From: Buxus sempervirens
Taxonomy: Eukaryota > Streptophyta > Magnoliopsida > Buxales > Buxaceae
Direction: 5' to 3'
Assembly (NCBI GenBank): GCA_947561395.2
Contig: OX387184.1
Span: 17,712,205-17,776,204, forward strand
Length of the DNA: 64,000 nt
In this document: one piece after another, positions 1 through 13,441 of the stretch
Layout: each line of letters begins with the position of its first letter
How positions within the stretch are numbered: the first letter of the stretch is position 1
The notes under the pieces: generated by a model
What the model was told of the DNA's origin: nothing
Database searches by the model: none
What the model saw: the letters and a program-made list of their open reading frames with translations, nothing else
Program-made: the position numbers and the translations under genes

Positions 1-3000
1 TGTTTGGTTTCAAAAGTTATGTGACGGTTTTGACCATTCTATGCCTTTATTAATAGAATTTGGCAGTGTAATTGTGCAAATGGCAAGTGTGGAAAGTTGC
101 ATATGATGTTTGACACGATTCCCAAGGGGGTGCCCGTGTTATTGCTCTTATCTAAACTATATCACATGGTTTATACTTTAACCCCTCTTGTGGATACTCA
201 TTTACTGACTCCATGCATGCCCTAGCTAATGGTGCCAAATCTCATCTGGACCACCTGGGCAAAACTACACAAAAAAAAGAAAACCAGCAAAGTTCATCTT
301 TTTTTTATACTAGTGAAAGGTGTTCTATTTGGTCGTAGCTCCAGCTTGATACCTGATAAAGCAAATCTTTTTTTTTTTTTTTTTTTGATAAGCCGATAAA
401 GCAAATCTTGGTATTAGAAAACTACATCAAAAGATAAGCCTAACAACACAGACATTGTCTGTTTCTATAACCTCTGATTAAACAAACTCTAACAATCTCA
501 AAAAAAGAATGGTGAACCACACTACAGCTCTCTGTACAGACAATGATCTTCAAACCCTCCAAGCTGTTGTGTTTCCAAATCTCTTATTATTGTCTTTCAA
601 GCTTAAATTGTTTAAGAATCCCTAACCAACATATATTTATTAAAGCAAACACCTGATTACTCAAATCCAAACATTTGTCCTCCCAAGGCACTTGATCCCC
701 ACCAAACCAAACAGAAAAATAACGCTTATCCAAACCAGTGATCTGGGCTAGTTGTAGTGCAAATCCTTAGTGGCACACTTCAAGAGTCAGGACAGATAGT
801 TTTCTCTCATGCTTGACTTGATGTTACCTAACTGAGACATATAAACAAACAAGTGGTCGTAATCTCCCCACGACCTTGAATTAATGGCCTGAGTTTGTCC
901 TGCATACTCAATTATTTCCTTGTGCACCACTTTCTCTGCAACAGAGAAGCCGTGAACTCCACGGATTTCGTGGTTTCAGACCAGAAATTTTCTGGGGTCA
1001 ACCAGTATCCTCTATTTGCATCTGATAGACCAGCAGAAGAAGGAAAGAGTGATTTGATTCTAACTAGAAAAGATTTTACTAGGACGACTCTGATAAATTT
1101 CTCTTGTGGAAATCATTCCATGGAAGAAGAAATATGAGCCAACGTTTGCCACACTGTGTTCACCAAAAAACAAAGTCAATGGGGGAGCCACCACTTAAAA
1201 AAAGCCAGATATGGAGAGATATCAAAGAAGATGTTACATTAACATATTTTGGTTGGAATCAGAGATTACTGTTACATGTACCCATCAATGACATGAAGTC
1301 AGCCCAGTACATTTGTAGCATTAATCAGTGTTGATTTGGTATTAATGGAGGTAGAATCAGTAACAGACACCAGATGCTCTCATTGATGTTCAGAGATTTG
1401 AAAATAATGTTGATTAGGTAGGTGCAATACCCAATCACATGCTCTAACATCTTCTGTTGATCTTCTAATAATAATTAAAGTGATGAAGATTTGTTCTGAT
1501 AGCTTCTAATCATGGATCATTTAATCTTGATTCTGTCATTGGACCTGAGGAATCTTTAGCAAGAGATTTGAGTGCCAGTAGAACAATATAGCCTTTTGTA
1601 TCAGAAGAAAAGGAGATGAAAAGAGGATTGTGCTTTGTAGGCCACACCTGGAGGATTAGATAATAAGAACCGAGGGAGGTGAGTGTTTGGGAAAATGTGC
1701 ATGGCAAGTCAAAGGGCCCAGAAAGTTGCGAGATAAAACAAAAGGTGCATGTGGTTTGTTGTTTGGTTTCATTAATGGAATATAAAAACCCTGGAAGCCG
1801 AAGATTTTGTGAGAGAAGACATGAAAAGTGCAAGTTAGAATGGCTTTGTCAACTAAAAAAATTGGATTTAAAACTATTAAAAGCTAGACCTTTTGGGTTT
1901 AAATGAAAGGAAATCAAGAGAAGATCCAGAGAAGATATGCTCTCCTAACAACTAAAAAGCAAATGATGCTTAGATGGCTATGTGGCCTAAAGTTTCCTTT
2001 TTCATTTTCTCCTCACATATAGTGCTGTACAGACCTAACATGTTTGAACGGTGAATATAAGACTAAACATCTCCAACACTTTCTCCCTACCAAATAAACT
2101 CTCTCACTCTCTTGGATGCCTACTCTTGCCCTTCTTCTTCCTGGGTAGTTCTGCTTCAAATAAATTGCGAACTTCAACAGTAGCTTCAAAGCTGGAAACC
2201 AATCTCTAATTCAGGTCAGTCTCAAACTACATTTCATATCAACTACATATGAATCATTTTGATGCCTAGATAGCTTGTTTCAGTACTGATTAGGATGCAA
2301 ATGTCTTGTATTTCACTCTTGCCTATTATCCAATGGGCCTTCTCTATAGGCAGCATAACTCTCAATCCGAATTTGTTGAGTACAATATGAGGTAGAAAGT
2401 AGAAAGTCAGTCGATTCTGTGTAACCTAAGAGAGACTTTTGGGGTTTTCTTGTTTTCTGATTAAATTAAAGTATTCATTGCTCAATAGAAAAACTACATA
2501 AAAATCTTTTTTAACTTCTCATCATCATAAACCTCATAAATTTTATATTTTTGTGTTTTCTTGATCTTTCTATGTCATTTGTGATTAATTTCTACCACAC
2601 AATTATTATGTCCCTATGATTTTGACCTGTTTGATGATCCTCTCAACAAAATCCGGGGCCTGCTAATTCTGTTCTTATCCGAGCACACGAGTGCAGTACA
2701 GCTAGATTACATTTGACTAGCCGTTAGGTTTGGATGATAAAATCGAAAAGCAAAAGTCGGTCTTCCACTTGCGGTGCTACTCGTGTTTTATTTATATAAA
2801 TAAACACATGAGCCTCATAGCATATCCCACCAAAGTTGGTATATAATACATTACAAGGTGGAGTTGTTAAACAGTAGTACAACTGGCTTGACGCCGGCCA
2901 CGTACCACAGATAAATCCCGTGGTCCTCCAAGTTTCTTGGCGCAGAGCACGAGGTGTTTGCGAGCACCAAGGGTTATTGGACCCATCAAGAGTTGTTGCA

Positions 3001-4050
3001 GAAATTCACCAAACCCTAAGCACTTAATCTTACCCAATTAGTATAAATTATAAGGTGTTGTACGGTAAAATGCTCTAGGTAAGGAAGATTTATATGCACA
3101 AACTTATGTTGAAGAACATTGCTTTTTTATCCAACTATTAGTGAAGGTTAACAATAAAGTGTAAGGGCATTTCCATGATGTCGATCGTAATACCTCGCTT
3201 ACAGTCAAGCTTATATATGAAGTATGAGCTGCCTTAATCTTAAAGATCAGGGTTATGAATTTAGTTCGAGTTTAAGAAGAAGCTTATCTATATCTTTACA
3301 TATACTATATATAACGCGAGGCATCCTCTAGAAATCACGCCAAACAAAATGTGAGACTTTCTAAAACAACCCTTACACATTATTGTGAAGATTTATTAAT
3401 AATAAGGTACAATAGTTAAAACCGTTTCAATTTTTTAAATAATTAGTTTTACCGCTTTCTTCATACGTGCAATACTACACGTGCACCCTGCTTGTTACTA
3501 TAAATCAAAGAGTTAAATTTTGGCAAAATATTTTAGTTCGCTAGAAAAAATGTCTTCACATCCAAAAATTTTCTTGCTGTCTAAAAAAATACCCAACTAA
3601 CCATAAATGTTTTTTTTATCATTATCCTCTCTTTTTAACCAATAGACAATTTTCTTTTTATAAAATTTGCTTAAGAAAATTGAAAGACTATAATACCCTT
3701 TTTAACTATTCATTTTTCGCTCTTATATGCGTTCAGATTCTACCAACCTTGTAGACTTTGTTCTGTGGATATGTAGTATGGAGTCTATGGACATGGACGT
3801 GCCACCACTAGTTGACTAACTAGTGAACCACTAGTTGACTAACAAGTTAACGGGCTTGAGCCAAACTCGTATAGGTTCCACTCTGATCCAAGTTAGACTA
3901 TGCGTCTTAGAATATGATCCAAGTTATCATCTACCATCGTCCCCACGGTAGAGAGTAGAGTCTCCCACTCACCTCACGCTCTTGTTTCCGTAGAATCCGT
4001 ACAACCCCCACTTAATCTCGAGGCCTGGACCTTCCGTACCCTCACCAGAC
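1..4050. other. Intergenic DNA upstream of the WD40 gene
   Basis: AT-rich sequence without a gene I can recognise. Short open frames at 895-1334 and 1510-1906 show no domain, start context or splice pattern that I can support. CT-rich stretches near 2090-2200 could be an untranslated leader, but no coding exon follows. A direct repeat of CTAGTTGACTAAC lies near 3808 and 3830. The only well-defined event is the LINE-tail insertion at 355-409, listed separately. Confidence 0.6.
355..409 (-). mobile_element. 25-bp L1-tail micro-insertion with 15-bp target-site duplication
   Basis: A 15-bp direct repeat, GATAAAGCAAATCTT, occurs at 355-369 and again at 395-409. Between the copies are 17 T (370-386) and GATAAGCC (387-394). 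On the minus strand this reads GGCTTATC followed by A17, like the 3' terminus of many plant L1 LINEs. A long perfect duplication around a few bases of LINE end plus poly(A) is the expected product of target-primed reverse transcription that stopped almost at once. The repeat and insert are seen directly; the L1 origin rests on the tail sequence only. Confidence 0.75.
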
Positions 4051-5910
4051 TAAACCAAACATCATTCCTCAACGCTATGTCAGTCGCTCCCGCGTCCATT
4101 TTAATCAATATACATATATAGTAAATTCCTCTTCTCTCTTTCTCTCTCTTTGTCTCTGTCTCTGTCTCTCTAAAATTCAAACCAGAGGATCCGGAGACAC
4201 GGATTTAGTATTTGATATGGAGTAATTTGAGGAACAGGAGATCAGGACAGGTTTTAATTTCGAAGAGGCAAATTCCTGAGCTTTTTAGGGATGATGAACG
4301 GAGAGATCAAAAGAAATGATTATGGTTTAAAGGGAAAAAAAAATAAAAGAAAAAGGCCTGAGTCAGAGATTTGAGATCTTGCTTTTATGGCGGGAATCTG
4401 AGAAATAACGACTTGGTGAACGATCATTGAGATCATATTGTCTGAATCTGTATTGTCGTGAGTAGAGGTATAAGCAAGAAAACAAAAGCTTTTCGATGAT
4501 CTCAACTCTCAAGTAAAGATATCTTTTTTCTTGGACTATATGCATGGGAATCCTGAGTAAAAAGGGAAACCTGTAGCCGCAGCGAAGCACAAGACTCCAT
4601 TAATGTCCATGATGGCGGAAAACAACCGATCAAAAAACCCTAGGGGTTAGCTTTGCTATAGACGAGCGAGGTAGGTACCAAAGATCGGTAGCGAAAGAGC
4701 AAGCCAGCGAGCGAGCGAGAGACACAAATCCTGTGTCCGGAGAGGTCGTTCTGACACCTGTCGGATTCTAATGGCCAAATTCTTGGCCTGTAACGACCAA
4801 TCGCTCTCACTAGGTAAGCTACTCTAGCTTATCCTACGCGTCTCTCTCCCTTCACAGCCTGTATGGTTCGTTTTCTCCTCTGTATTCTTTTAAAGGCTCC
4901 ATTAATGAATACAGTTGAAAAGTTGGGGGTTCATTTGCGGCTCAAAAGCGAAATCACAAAAATTCGGAACGGATGATATTATCATTGTTATCATTACTTT
5001 TGTATCTCTTTATCCCGCTCATATACCTAGGGTTTTAGAAATTTTTTTTTTCTTTCCCTGATCTCTCTCTTTGAATTGTTGGGATTTAAATTGGATTTCT
5101 ATAATTAGGTTCTGAATTGTACTGAAGTCCTTTTTTATGGATCGAAGGAAAGCGAGCATTGCAGAGATAGGTTGGGTTTTGCAGCGAATAGTTGCAGAAC
5201 AAGAGTCTTGTTTCCCGGGCCGCGCCGCTCGTGTTTGTTGCCCGTGCGCTGCAACCTACAAGTCCGGATCTCGAGGCCTGCATTGCGGAAAGCGGGTTAT
5301 GGGTGACCAAGTATAAGTTTTGCGTCTTCTTCCTTCATTTTCTCCGCCATTTTCTCTGCAAATTACAACCTTCTCTTTTCTGGGGTCCGATACAGAGCAT
5401 TTGAAGAACTCGGGTTTGTTTCTGTGTATGTCGTTGGCGTTCAATTGACTTGGATGCAATTGCACGGACCACAGCAAGGTCGGTGATAAAGGTGACGGGG
5501 TTGTGTTGCTTTACATGGAAATCGAGGTAATGTATACTGTATTTGAATCTCGAAGCTTTGGTCTTTGTTTCTTATTTGATTAATGTCGGATTTCCGGGTA
5601 TTCTGTGCTCGTGTTGGAGTCTTCATGGAACCTTTAGAATATAGAAATGATTTTCTTTTCCGGGTCTTTTGGGGTCGGTACATTGCACTCAACCTTGTTT
5701 TTCTGAAACAGTGAATCTGCTTGTAATGGTTTGTTTAAGTTGTATTACCGTGGAACCCATTGGTTGGTGTGTTACTCTGCGACAGTCCTCGTCCATGACT
5801 GGGGTTTGGGGTGCGTATATAGGTGGTTGTTTCGTTTCTCAAATACCTGGAAATTTCCGGCTGGAGAGTCATCTTGAGGTGGAATTTTGTACTCATTTCT
5901 AATTAAAAAC
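4050..5910 (+). promoter_or_regulatory. Probable promoter and 5' leader of the WD40 gene
   Basis: The stretch before the WD40 start codon has leader-like composition: a long CT microsatellite at 4130-4170, a GAGCGAGCGAGC-type purine run near 4705-4720, and several short upstream ATGs. A plausible leader intron runs from a donor (GAG|GTAATG) near 5528 to an acceptor (AAACAG) near 5711. No clear TATA box or start site can be fixed, so the transcript start is unknown. Confidence 0.4.
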
Positions 5911-8900
5911 ATGCTAACTTCTGATGAGGAGGGAGGAGATGTCTTTTTTGATTCCCTGGATTATGTTGGAAATTGTGATTCTGTTTTGTCTGAGGAATCT
6001 GTGAGTGGGAACCGGCAACTGCTTTTTGGCAGATCAAAGTATGAAGTCTGGAGGAACGAGCCGGAAAGTGTCAAGGAACGTCGGGGAAGGTTCCTGCAGG
6101 AAATGGGTTTTCTTGAGTATGGTTGTTCTGAAGAATTTGACAAGGATGTAATCGTTGGTAGCTCAGCAGAGATTCTTGGATTAGAAAGGATTACAGAATG
6201 CAGTGGAGCTCACCAAAGCTCATGGGTTTCATGTAGTAAAAAGTTAGAAGAAGGTTTTGCTTCCAATAGAGAGGAAATAGATGGCAGAACTAGGTTTATG
6301 GTTGAAGTTGAGCAAGTTGGGTCAGAAAGACTGACCACAGCTCATGAGGGAGAGACAAGCATTGGGCTTTCACCTTCCTTTCAGCAACACATAGAGAAGG
6401 AATTTCTTGCTAATGGTGAAGGAAGTGATGGTCATTTCAACCTGACTAAGAAAAAATTGAAGAGTTGGTGGAAGAGCTTGAGCTTCGTCAACAAGAGGGA
6501 CGAGGGAATAGGAATTTCCAAGTCTGAGATACCAGTAACAAATTCCAAATCAACTAACCGATGTAAAATGAAAGTGCGGCAAAACAGGAAGAAATGCATG
6601 GAGTTCACTGCACTTTACTTGGGACAAGAAATTCAAGCCCACAAAGGCTTCATCTGGACAATGAAATTTAGTCCAGATGGGCAGTATTTGGCTAGTGGTG
6701 GCAAAGATGGGGTTGTTCGTGTTTGGCGTGTCACTTCATCTAATGCTTCTTGTAATTATTTATCAACTGAAGCTACTTCAAAGTACTTTCACAAACTCAA
6801 AGAGGGAAAATTCATTCTTCGACGAAAACCTGCTGATCTTGCTTCTGTTGTCGTCCCCGAGAAGCTATTCAAGATTGAAGATTCGCCACTGCAAGAATTT
6901 CATGGCCATAGCAGTGATATATTAGACCTGTCTTGGTCCAAATCTAATGTGAGTCACTGTATCCAGATGGGAAGGGTTGCTTGCTTATGTCTTCTCATTT
7001 AATGGAAACATGTCTTTTTTTCCCCGTTCATTTTTTAGTTATATCTGAAATTTGTATTTTCTGATTAATGGAAACTATGTTCAAATTTGGTTGCAGTATC
7101 TTCTTTCATCATCCAAGGACAAAACTGTTCGTTTGTGGCAAGTAGGCTGCAATGACTGTCTTAATGTTTTCCACCACTGCAATTATGGTAAGTATGAGAT
7201 GCCTTAGATGTTCTGTATTCATTCTCAATGTTTTGAATGCTTGTTAAAAGGTTTAATCATGAAATGCAGATAAAAATACTTGTGAAGTGATCCCATCTTT
7301 GTTTAATATTTCTCTGCATGATGCATAGTACATGCAACCATTTTCAGAAATATAATTTGGTTCCTTCTGTTTTTGCATGGAATCAGTGACATGCATTCAA
7401 TTCAATCCTGTTGATGATGGATACTTCATCAGTGGATCCATAGATGGAAAAGTTAGAATTTGGGAAATTTATGAGAGAAGAGTTGTTGATTGGGCTGATG
7501 TGCGAGACATAGTAACTGCTGTATGTTACCAACCAGATGGACAGGTTTATCTCAAACTCTGACCTAATATTATCATTCAATTCCTTATGTAATAGTTTCT
7601 TTGCTAGTACTTCATTCAGAAGTTCACGTCATGATGGTGATCATCTTGTATCATCTTATCCAATCAGGGATTTGTTGTTGGTTCCATCACGGGCAGTTGC
7701 CGCTTCTATAGTGCATCAGGTATGTTGTTCTACTATGTTAGAGTTAGAGAGAGTAGCTTGAGTGTCACTTGTACTATTGGTCATTTGTTCTAATGAATAT
7801 TTGAATTGATTTCATGGTGTTATAGGTAATTATCTCCAGCTGGATGCACAGATACGTATTCAGGGTAGAAAGAAGACCTCTGATAACAGGATTACTGGCA
7901 TCCAGGTCAGTTTATTCAATATCTATTTCTTATGCCATGCTTATTGTAGAGTTGCTCATGTATTTTTGTCTTTTCCAGTTCTGTCCTTTAGGTCTTATTG
8001 TTTTCTACTATGTGCAGTTTTGCCATGAAAAATCTCAAAGGGTGATGATAACATCAGCAGACTCTAAACTTCGCATTTTCAATGGAGTTGATGTCATTCA
8101 TAAATACAGAGGTAAGAGTATGCTTTACTGTTTACTTCCTTTCTTATTGTTCTTGGTTGAACATGATGTCTTATATTCAGCAAGCACTCCATCATAGAAT
8201 TTGTGACCTTGAGTATGCAGTTGATTTCAGATTTGGAATGTCATAACTGGCGTTCATTATGCAATATTCGTCAAATCTCTAGTATTCGAAATGATTATTT
8301 ATTTGAAACATCAAGTTTTTCATCTTTAACATGATGGCAAAACTTTACCTTGATTTTTCATACGACATTCAATTTGAACTTTGAGTAACTCCATTTTCTT
8401 TTTACTTTGTCTTATTGGGTGGCTTCTAGACCTTTAGGAAGCTCATGAACTGCTTTAGTTATTTTTCTTTTATATAGTTTTTCCCAGGCGCATGGTAGTT
8501 TCTTTTCCATATTAAATACCTACCTGCACTGTCTTTTTACTTAAGAACAGCATCAATTACTTTATCTAGTAATGTTTTTGCTAGTGTTAGTACCCAATGT
8601 TCCAACCTTTTTTTTGTTTTTGGTGCCATGCATCTTCTTTTCCAACATCTCTATTTCTCTGTTACATTTTCCCAAATATGGTTTCAGATTTATGGTTCTC
8701 AGTTGTCAGATACATATTCATCTAGTGACTGGAACCATATCATGTGTTTTCAGAACAAGCTTATCTCCTTAGTATTTATAACTGAGGACCTTTAGTCTGT
8801 AGCATAATATGTTAAGAGCTCTGCTCAATCTCCTTATACCTCAAATAATTATAAATTTGTATTACATTTATTAATATGGCCAGTAATCCATCATCATTGT

Positions 8901-9777
8901 GGAGACATTTTCCCATTTTATCATTTTTAAATGTTGATATGCTACTAGATTTTCTCAGACCTATATTAAGGTTATCCTATGTAATTAAATACATTATGCA
9001 GAGACAAATGTGCATTCCTTTAGTTATACTAGACAGTTATCTGCTATCTATTGATGCTCTTTTAATTTCTTATTTGAATAAATCCTAATTATCTTGCATT
9101 TTATGGTTTCAATCCCCATAAAGTTCATGCTGTATATTTTTTCTATTCTAGAATATTTATGCTTTATTTTGATAATCTTGCCAATTGTCCTTGCTTATTT
9201 TGAGAGTTTTTGTGTTGCAGGCCTTCGGAAATGTGGGAGTCAGCTGTCTGCTTCATTCACCTCTACTGGGAGACATATTATCTCAGTTGGGGAGGACTCA
9301 TGTGTTTATGTCTGGAATTATGATGATTTATCTGCCCCATCATCCAAGCATGCAAAATCTGTGCGTTCTTGTGAGTACTTCCATTTCAAAGGTGTCTCTG
9401 TTGCAGTACCGTGGTCAAGAATGGTTAAGCAAGAGGGTTTAGGTAGTGATCATCTCCAGCACTCTTTACAACCACCAGAAGACATGGAGACTGCCACCTT
9501 GCTCAGAGATTCTGAACGTTTCTCTCTTGGTGGTTGGTTCTCCTTGGATTGCCCATCGAGGGGTTCTGCAACATGGCCTGAAGAGAAACTTCCTTTGTTT
9601 GCTTTACCAGTTTCTGGACATGATAATCATTGTCATCATCATGACCAGAAACAGCAGCAGGACCACCATCACAACCAAATTGCTCCATCAGCAACATGGG
9701 GTCTGGTGATTGTAACCGCAGGTTGGGATGGAATTATCAGGACTTTCCATAACTATGGTTTGCCTGTCAGGCTATGA
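5911..9777 (+). CDS. WD40-repeat protein, WDR44-like plant family (7 exons)
   Basis: Predicted scaffold protein of 689 aa. Exons: 5911-6948, 7097-7187, 7387-7544, 7668-7719, 7826-7905, 8018-8111 and 9221-9777. All introns have GT-AG ends and the frame holds throughout. I chose the ATG at 5911 because the next residues ([14 protein letters not shown]) match the acidic start usual in this family; the open frame continues 24 bases upstream only from a TTG. The N-terminal third has the family block [21 protein letters not shown] repeats follow: [20 protein letters not shown], then [11 protein letters not shown] with [10 protein letters not shown] (split by intron 1), then [18 protein letters not shown] with GKVRIWEI, and others up to the C-terminal [11 protein letters not shown] His/Gln-rich insert (near 9625-9675) precedes the last blade. 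Intron 6 is long (1.1 kb). The molecular role of plant members is poorly defined; such proteins act as interaction platforms. The family call is firm, the function is not. Confidence 0.9.
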
Positions 9778-11249
9778 AAAGAAAGCATGGTTCACATGAT
9801 AAGAGTCTAAAATCATGTTTCGAACAAGTTTTATACTCAAAATGATGCCCATGGAACCATAAGAATGTACACATTGCGTTGCCAGACTAAGGTTCTTAAT
9901 GGCCCTTTTCAATGGGAATCTGGTGTGGCAGCAGGAAAAACAGTGGAATTGGGTACTCAACTGTCTCCAGAAAGCCTCCCATCGACACAATGGCAATTTT
10001 TTCATGTCGTCAGGCTCTTGATTTTGTGCCTACATGGTCCTCTCATTTTAAGAAGGTTCAGTTTTCAGCACAATTTCCAGTAATTGGCATTGTTAATAGG
10101 CCTTTTTGCCAGAACATTTTGCCCTTCCCGTCAATCTTAGGTGTGTCTCAACTCTCAAAAGTCCACCCTCGTTCTTTTCTTGGTTAATGTAATTTTTCAG
10201 TCAAACATGAATTTTTTAAAGATGAAAGAAATACAAAATTTACACATTGATACAGATCTCTACTAGTGTAACGCGCCTCTTATAGAAATCGAGTCTTGAA
10301 AATTTGATGAGCATTTGATGATCTTTGTTTCATAGGTTTACAATATTTTTTCTGCCGTTGAATGTAAAAAATTGCAATGTCTGCTCTTTGCCCTTATTAT
10401 GTTGCGATAGAAGAATAATCTAAACCAGTATCTTATCAGATGTGCTTGATTACTCAACCATTTACTGACCGGGGCTACCTTAGATCTTGGAGCAATGTCC
10501 TTCAACTTGCTTTTGCTGTTTACTGTCAAGTTTCCAAGTGTTGGTCTAATTTTGTGCTGCATCCAATTATCAGACTTGTTTAATAATGCTTGGCATGCTG
10601 AAAGCTTCAATTATGTAAGGCAAGAGATGTTCTTCCATTTTTCATTATACTCCTGCCACTGTCTCCTGTATATCCAGACTGCAGATTTTCTCTCTTCCAT
10701 TTTTTATTGCAGAAACTGTTATCACTTTTCCTTGTATTGCCAGATTTTCTTCATAGGACCTTCATCTCTTCACCTGTGTTTCTGCAGTTGTTTTAAGTGA
10801 ATGTTGCCATTGTCCTTTGCCTATAAACATCTCAAATGATTTCAGTTTAAACTAAAAGCTTCTCTAGTAATTTTCTTTAATGGTGCATATCTGATATTTG
10901 TTTAGTTTTGATAAACCAGGTAAAGATCAACCAGGATGGAATCAGTCCAAAATGGTTTCAAGGTATGTAATCAAAACTGAAAATAATGGTTCTTTAAATA
11001 TCAGGATGGTAAGGCAATCAGTTTTGCCGAACCCAACCGTTTGAATAAGCAGACTATTCAGGAACTTAATCCAATAGAGCTATGGTATTTTGTTCCCTCC
11101 TAGGTTATGCGGTAATTTACATAATCATTCAGTAAGCTTTCTTGCGATATATTGTAGTTACTCAATAAAACGGTGTTAAATGTATTTATTCTGGTTTACT
11201 TGGATGACCATGAGGATAAAGTGAAAAATACCATAACTTTTGTTAAGAT
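9778..11249. other. 3' UTR of the WD40 gene and intergenic DNA
   Basis: The sequence after the stop is probably 3' UTR to about 10.2 kb. From there to 11.25 kb there are only short open frames without domains (for example 10495-10800). I see no gene, tRNA or clear transposon end here. Confidence 0.5.
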
Positions 11250-11505
11250 TACAACTCCCATCATCTGATTTGTAATTCACCATCAATGGACTTGTCCTCC
11301 GTCCTCCATCAAAAGACTTATAACTCCCATTATTTGGTGTAATTCCTCATCAACAGATTTATAATCCCATCAACAGACTTGTGTAATCCTCATCATTTGA
11401 TGTGTATTTCCTCATCAACGGGTTTATAATCCCATCAATAAACTCAAAACTCTCATCATCTGATTTGTAATTCCTCATCAATGGACTCATAATCCTCATT
11501 GATAG
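11250..11505. repeat. Degenerate minisatellite (TAATTCCTCATCAAC-type units)
   Basis: About six imperfect repeats built on ATAATCCCATCAACAGACTT and TAATTCCTCATCAACGG-like half-units follow one another, with unit lengths of roughly 40-65 bp. The units differ too much for an exact period. No open frame or transposon end explains them. Confidence 0.65.
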
Positions 11506-13008
11506 GATCAAATGGTCTATATTTTCTTATTTTTGGATTTACTTGGTCATTTACAGAAAAGGTATGACCAATGGATCATATCTCATTCAAAAGGTAACTG
11601 AACAGTAATTTTTTCATAGTAAAATACAATGCACTCAGGTTAACCTATCCGATCAGTGAGGTTATAACTACATGTTAATACATCCATTAGAAAAAGGTTA
11701 GGGCTCTTTTACTTGCATTCATTGTGGGCAATAATTGACCAATTAGGCATTGAGCCTGCTCGCCTAAACCTATAGCCTTGTGCAAGTCTCCTTGAACTTT
11801 GAAAGTGATTAAGAAAGTAAGAGAGTTTTGACATATATTAGATATAGGAGGCTTTGTTTCCTGGTGAGGGCGAACGAACGGAGGACTAGTGAGGGCGAAC
11901 TAACGAAGGGTGCTGCTTCGAAACTACTGGAGACGCTGCTTTGTGAGCTATCGGTGTCTGCTAAATTTTCATTTGCGACGGTGAGCCTCATCCGAAGATG
12001 GGTAACGGTGTCACGACTGGAGGAGAAAAGTAGTGTCATAGAACCAAAGCTCTGATACCAGAGTTGGTTACAAGGTGTTACGACTTACAAGATGCAGGAT
12101 ACAATGTAGATGAGGTTATCGCATCGATTCAGGAGGCTCTGTTTCCCGCCGGGGGTCCAAACGGAGAGTCTCTTGTTACCAACGAGCAATCGGTTAGAAC
12201 TCCCTTCCAAGAGGACAACCGTTTTGTGGATGTGGTGAGAAGGACGTCATCCCTTGCTTTGAGGAAGGAAAATATTACTTCATTGCAAGTGGGGAACGAC
12301 AGGGACAGGGATATAGTCCTGGAGAATTGGGGGTAGAAAACAAGGATACCGGCGAAGAAGGTTGGACGGTAGTGTCACGTTGAAATCGGAAAAAGCCTCC
12401 AAATCAAGCTAAGTTTCCCACAGGTGAAGTTCTACGGCAAACCTTGACAGTCCAACGTAAGGTGATAACCTTTGAGGGTTGTAGTGAAGGAAAAGGAAAG
12501 AAGCTCTGAATTACTGAAAACTCAGGAAAAAGATCAAGGTGGGTGGTGTATGTGTAGACACCCCAAAATTGCACGATTTTTGATAAATCTTGAAGGAGAG
12601 AAATATTATTGGAATTTTCAATTCTTTGCATTGGGTTTGAGATACTTAACCTATTTGAATCCAAAACCATAAAGGAAAATGCCCGAATTCAATCTTTTGT
12701 GCAAAGTCAAACTTTTTCCGGTTGAATTTTGTTGACTTTTGACCTCAGAAAATGAAATATTTTTTAAAGCCAGATTTCAAGATAATTTTTCCCGGTAATC
12801 AGGTTTTTAGCCATGTTATTGCATAAAAGAATTTTTTGAGATTTTAAATCTTGACGAATACCTTGGTTTTAACATATTGAACCTTTTTTCCAGACCTGAA
12901 AAATCGGAATTTTGCCTAGAACTGGAAAGTTGACTTTTTATTCACTTGGAATTTGGGTCTGGAACTATTTTTAATGGATTCAAATGGGGGGGGGGGGGGG
13001 GGTGTTTG

Positions 13009-13090
13009 CTTATTTACATGTAATATCTTAAGTAAATAGAGATTAAAAAATACGAGGACATTTACTTAAACGATATTACATGTAAATAAG
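13009..13090. repeat. 82-bp palindrome in the U3 of LTR A
   Basis: The arms are 13009-13037 and 13060-13090. The outer 19 bp (CTTATTTACATGTAATATC) and inner 10 bp (TTAAGTAAAT) pair perfectly, with a 2-nt bulge (AC at 13070-13071) and a 22-nt loop. The same palindrome is at 18942-19023 in LTR B. It follows a G17 run (G15 in B) by a few bases and marks the point where the two LTRs stop being alike. Confidence 0.9.
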
Positions 13091-13129
13091 TATTGCCTGT
13101 GTTAAAATTTGAAAAAAAAGGCTTTTTTC

Positions 13130-13274
13130 CTTGTATCCGGCAACTCAGGCCGGATACAAGTGTCCTTCTTTGTATCCGGTGGACAATGCCGGATACAAGT
13201 AGACCTCAGTGTATCCGGCATCATAGTCCGGATACATTAAGGTACTTGTGTATCTGGCCTGATATACCGGATAC
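13130..13274. repeat. Array of four hairpins at exact 39-bp period (GTATCCGG/CCGGATAC)
   Basis: Four stem-loops have arms GTATCCGG and CCGGATAC. The left arms start at 13133, 13172, 13211 and 13250, exactly 39 bp apart. Stem 1 is a perfect 12-bp stem (13130-13141 with 13149-13160). Stem 2 is 10 bp (13170-13179 with 13189-13198). Stem 3 is 9 bp (13210-13218 with 13228-13236). Stem 4 is 8 bp with one G-T pair (13250-13257 with 13267-13274). Loops (7-9 nt) and spacers are not conserved between units; only the stems are. The array sits 168 bp before the LTR TATA box. Confidence 0.92.
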
Positions 13275-13441
13275 GCTAGTTTTGCTCAAAATTAGGGTTT
13301 TTCGAGAGCTTTTCACTTTTACCATCATATCCCTCATTAAATGAGGGGAAATCTCGGAAATAGCCTTAGGGTTAAGGTTGGTGGGCTATAGACATTATGT
13401 TGTGTCTACCAATCTCACCAACCCTAACCCTAGCCTTTGCC

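Noticed and set aside
11828..12058. A Copia primer-binding site (GCTCTGATACCA, antisense)
   Set aside because: The 12-mer is present at 12047-12058 but no LTR end (CA) adjoins it and no Copia domain lies nearby.
13130..13274. A CRISPR array
   Set aside because: The regular 39-bp spacing is suggestive, but the repeats are palindromic stems of 8-12 bp inside a plant LTR, and plants have no CRISPR systems.
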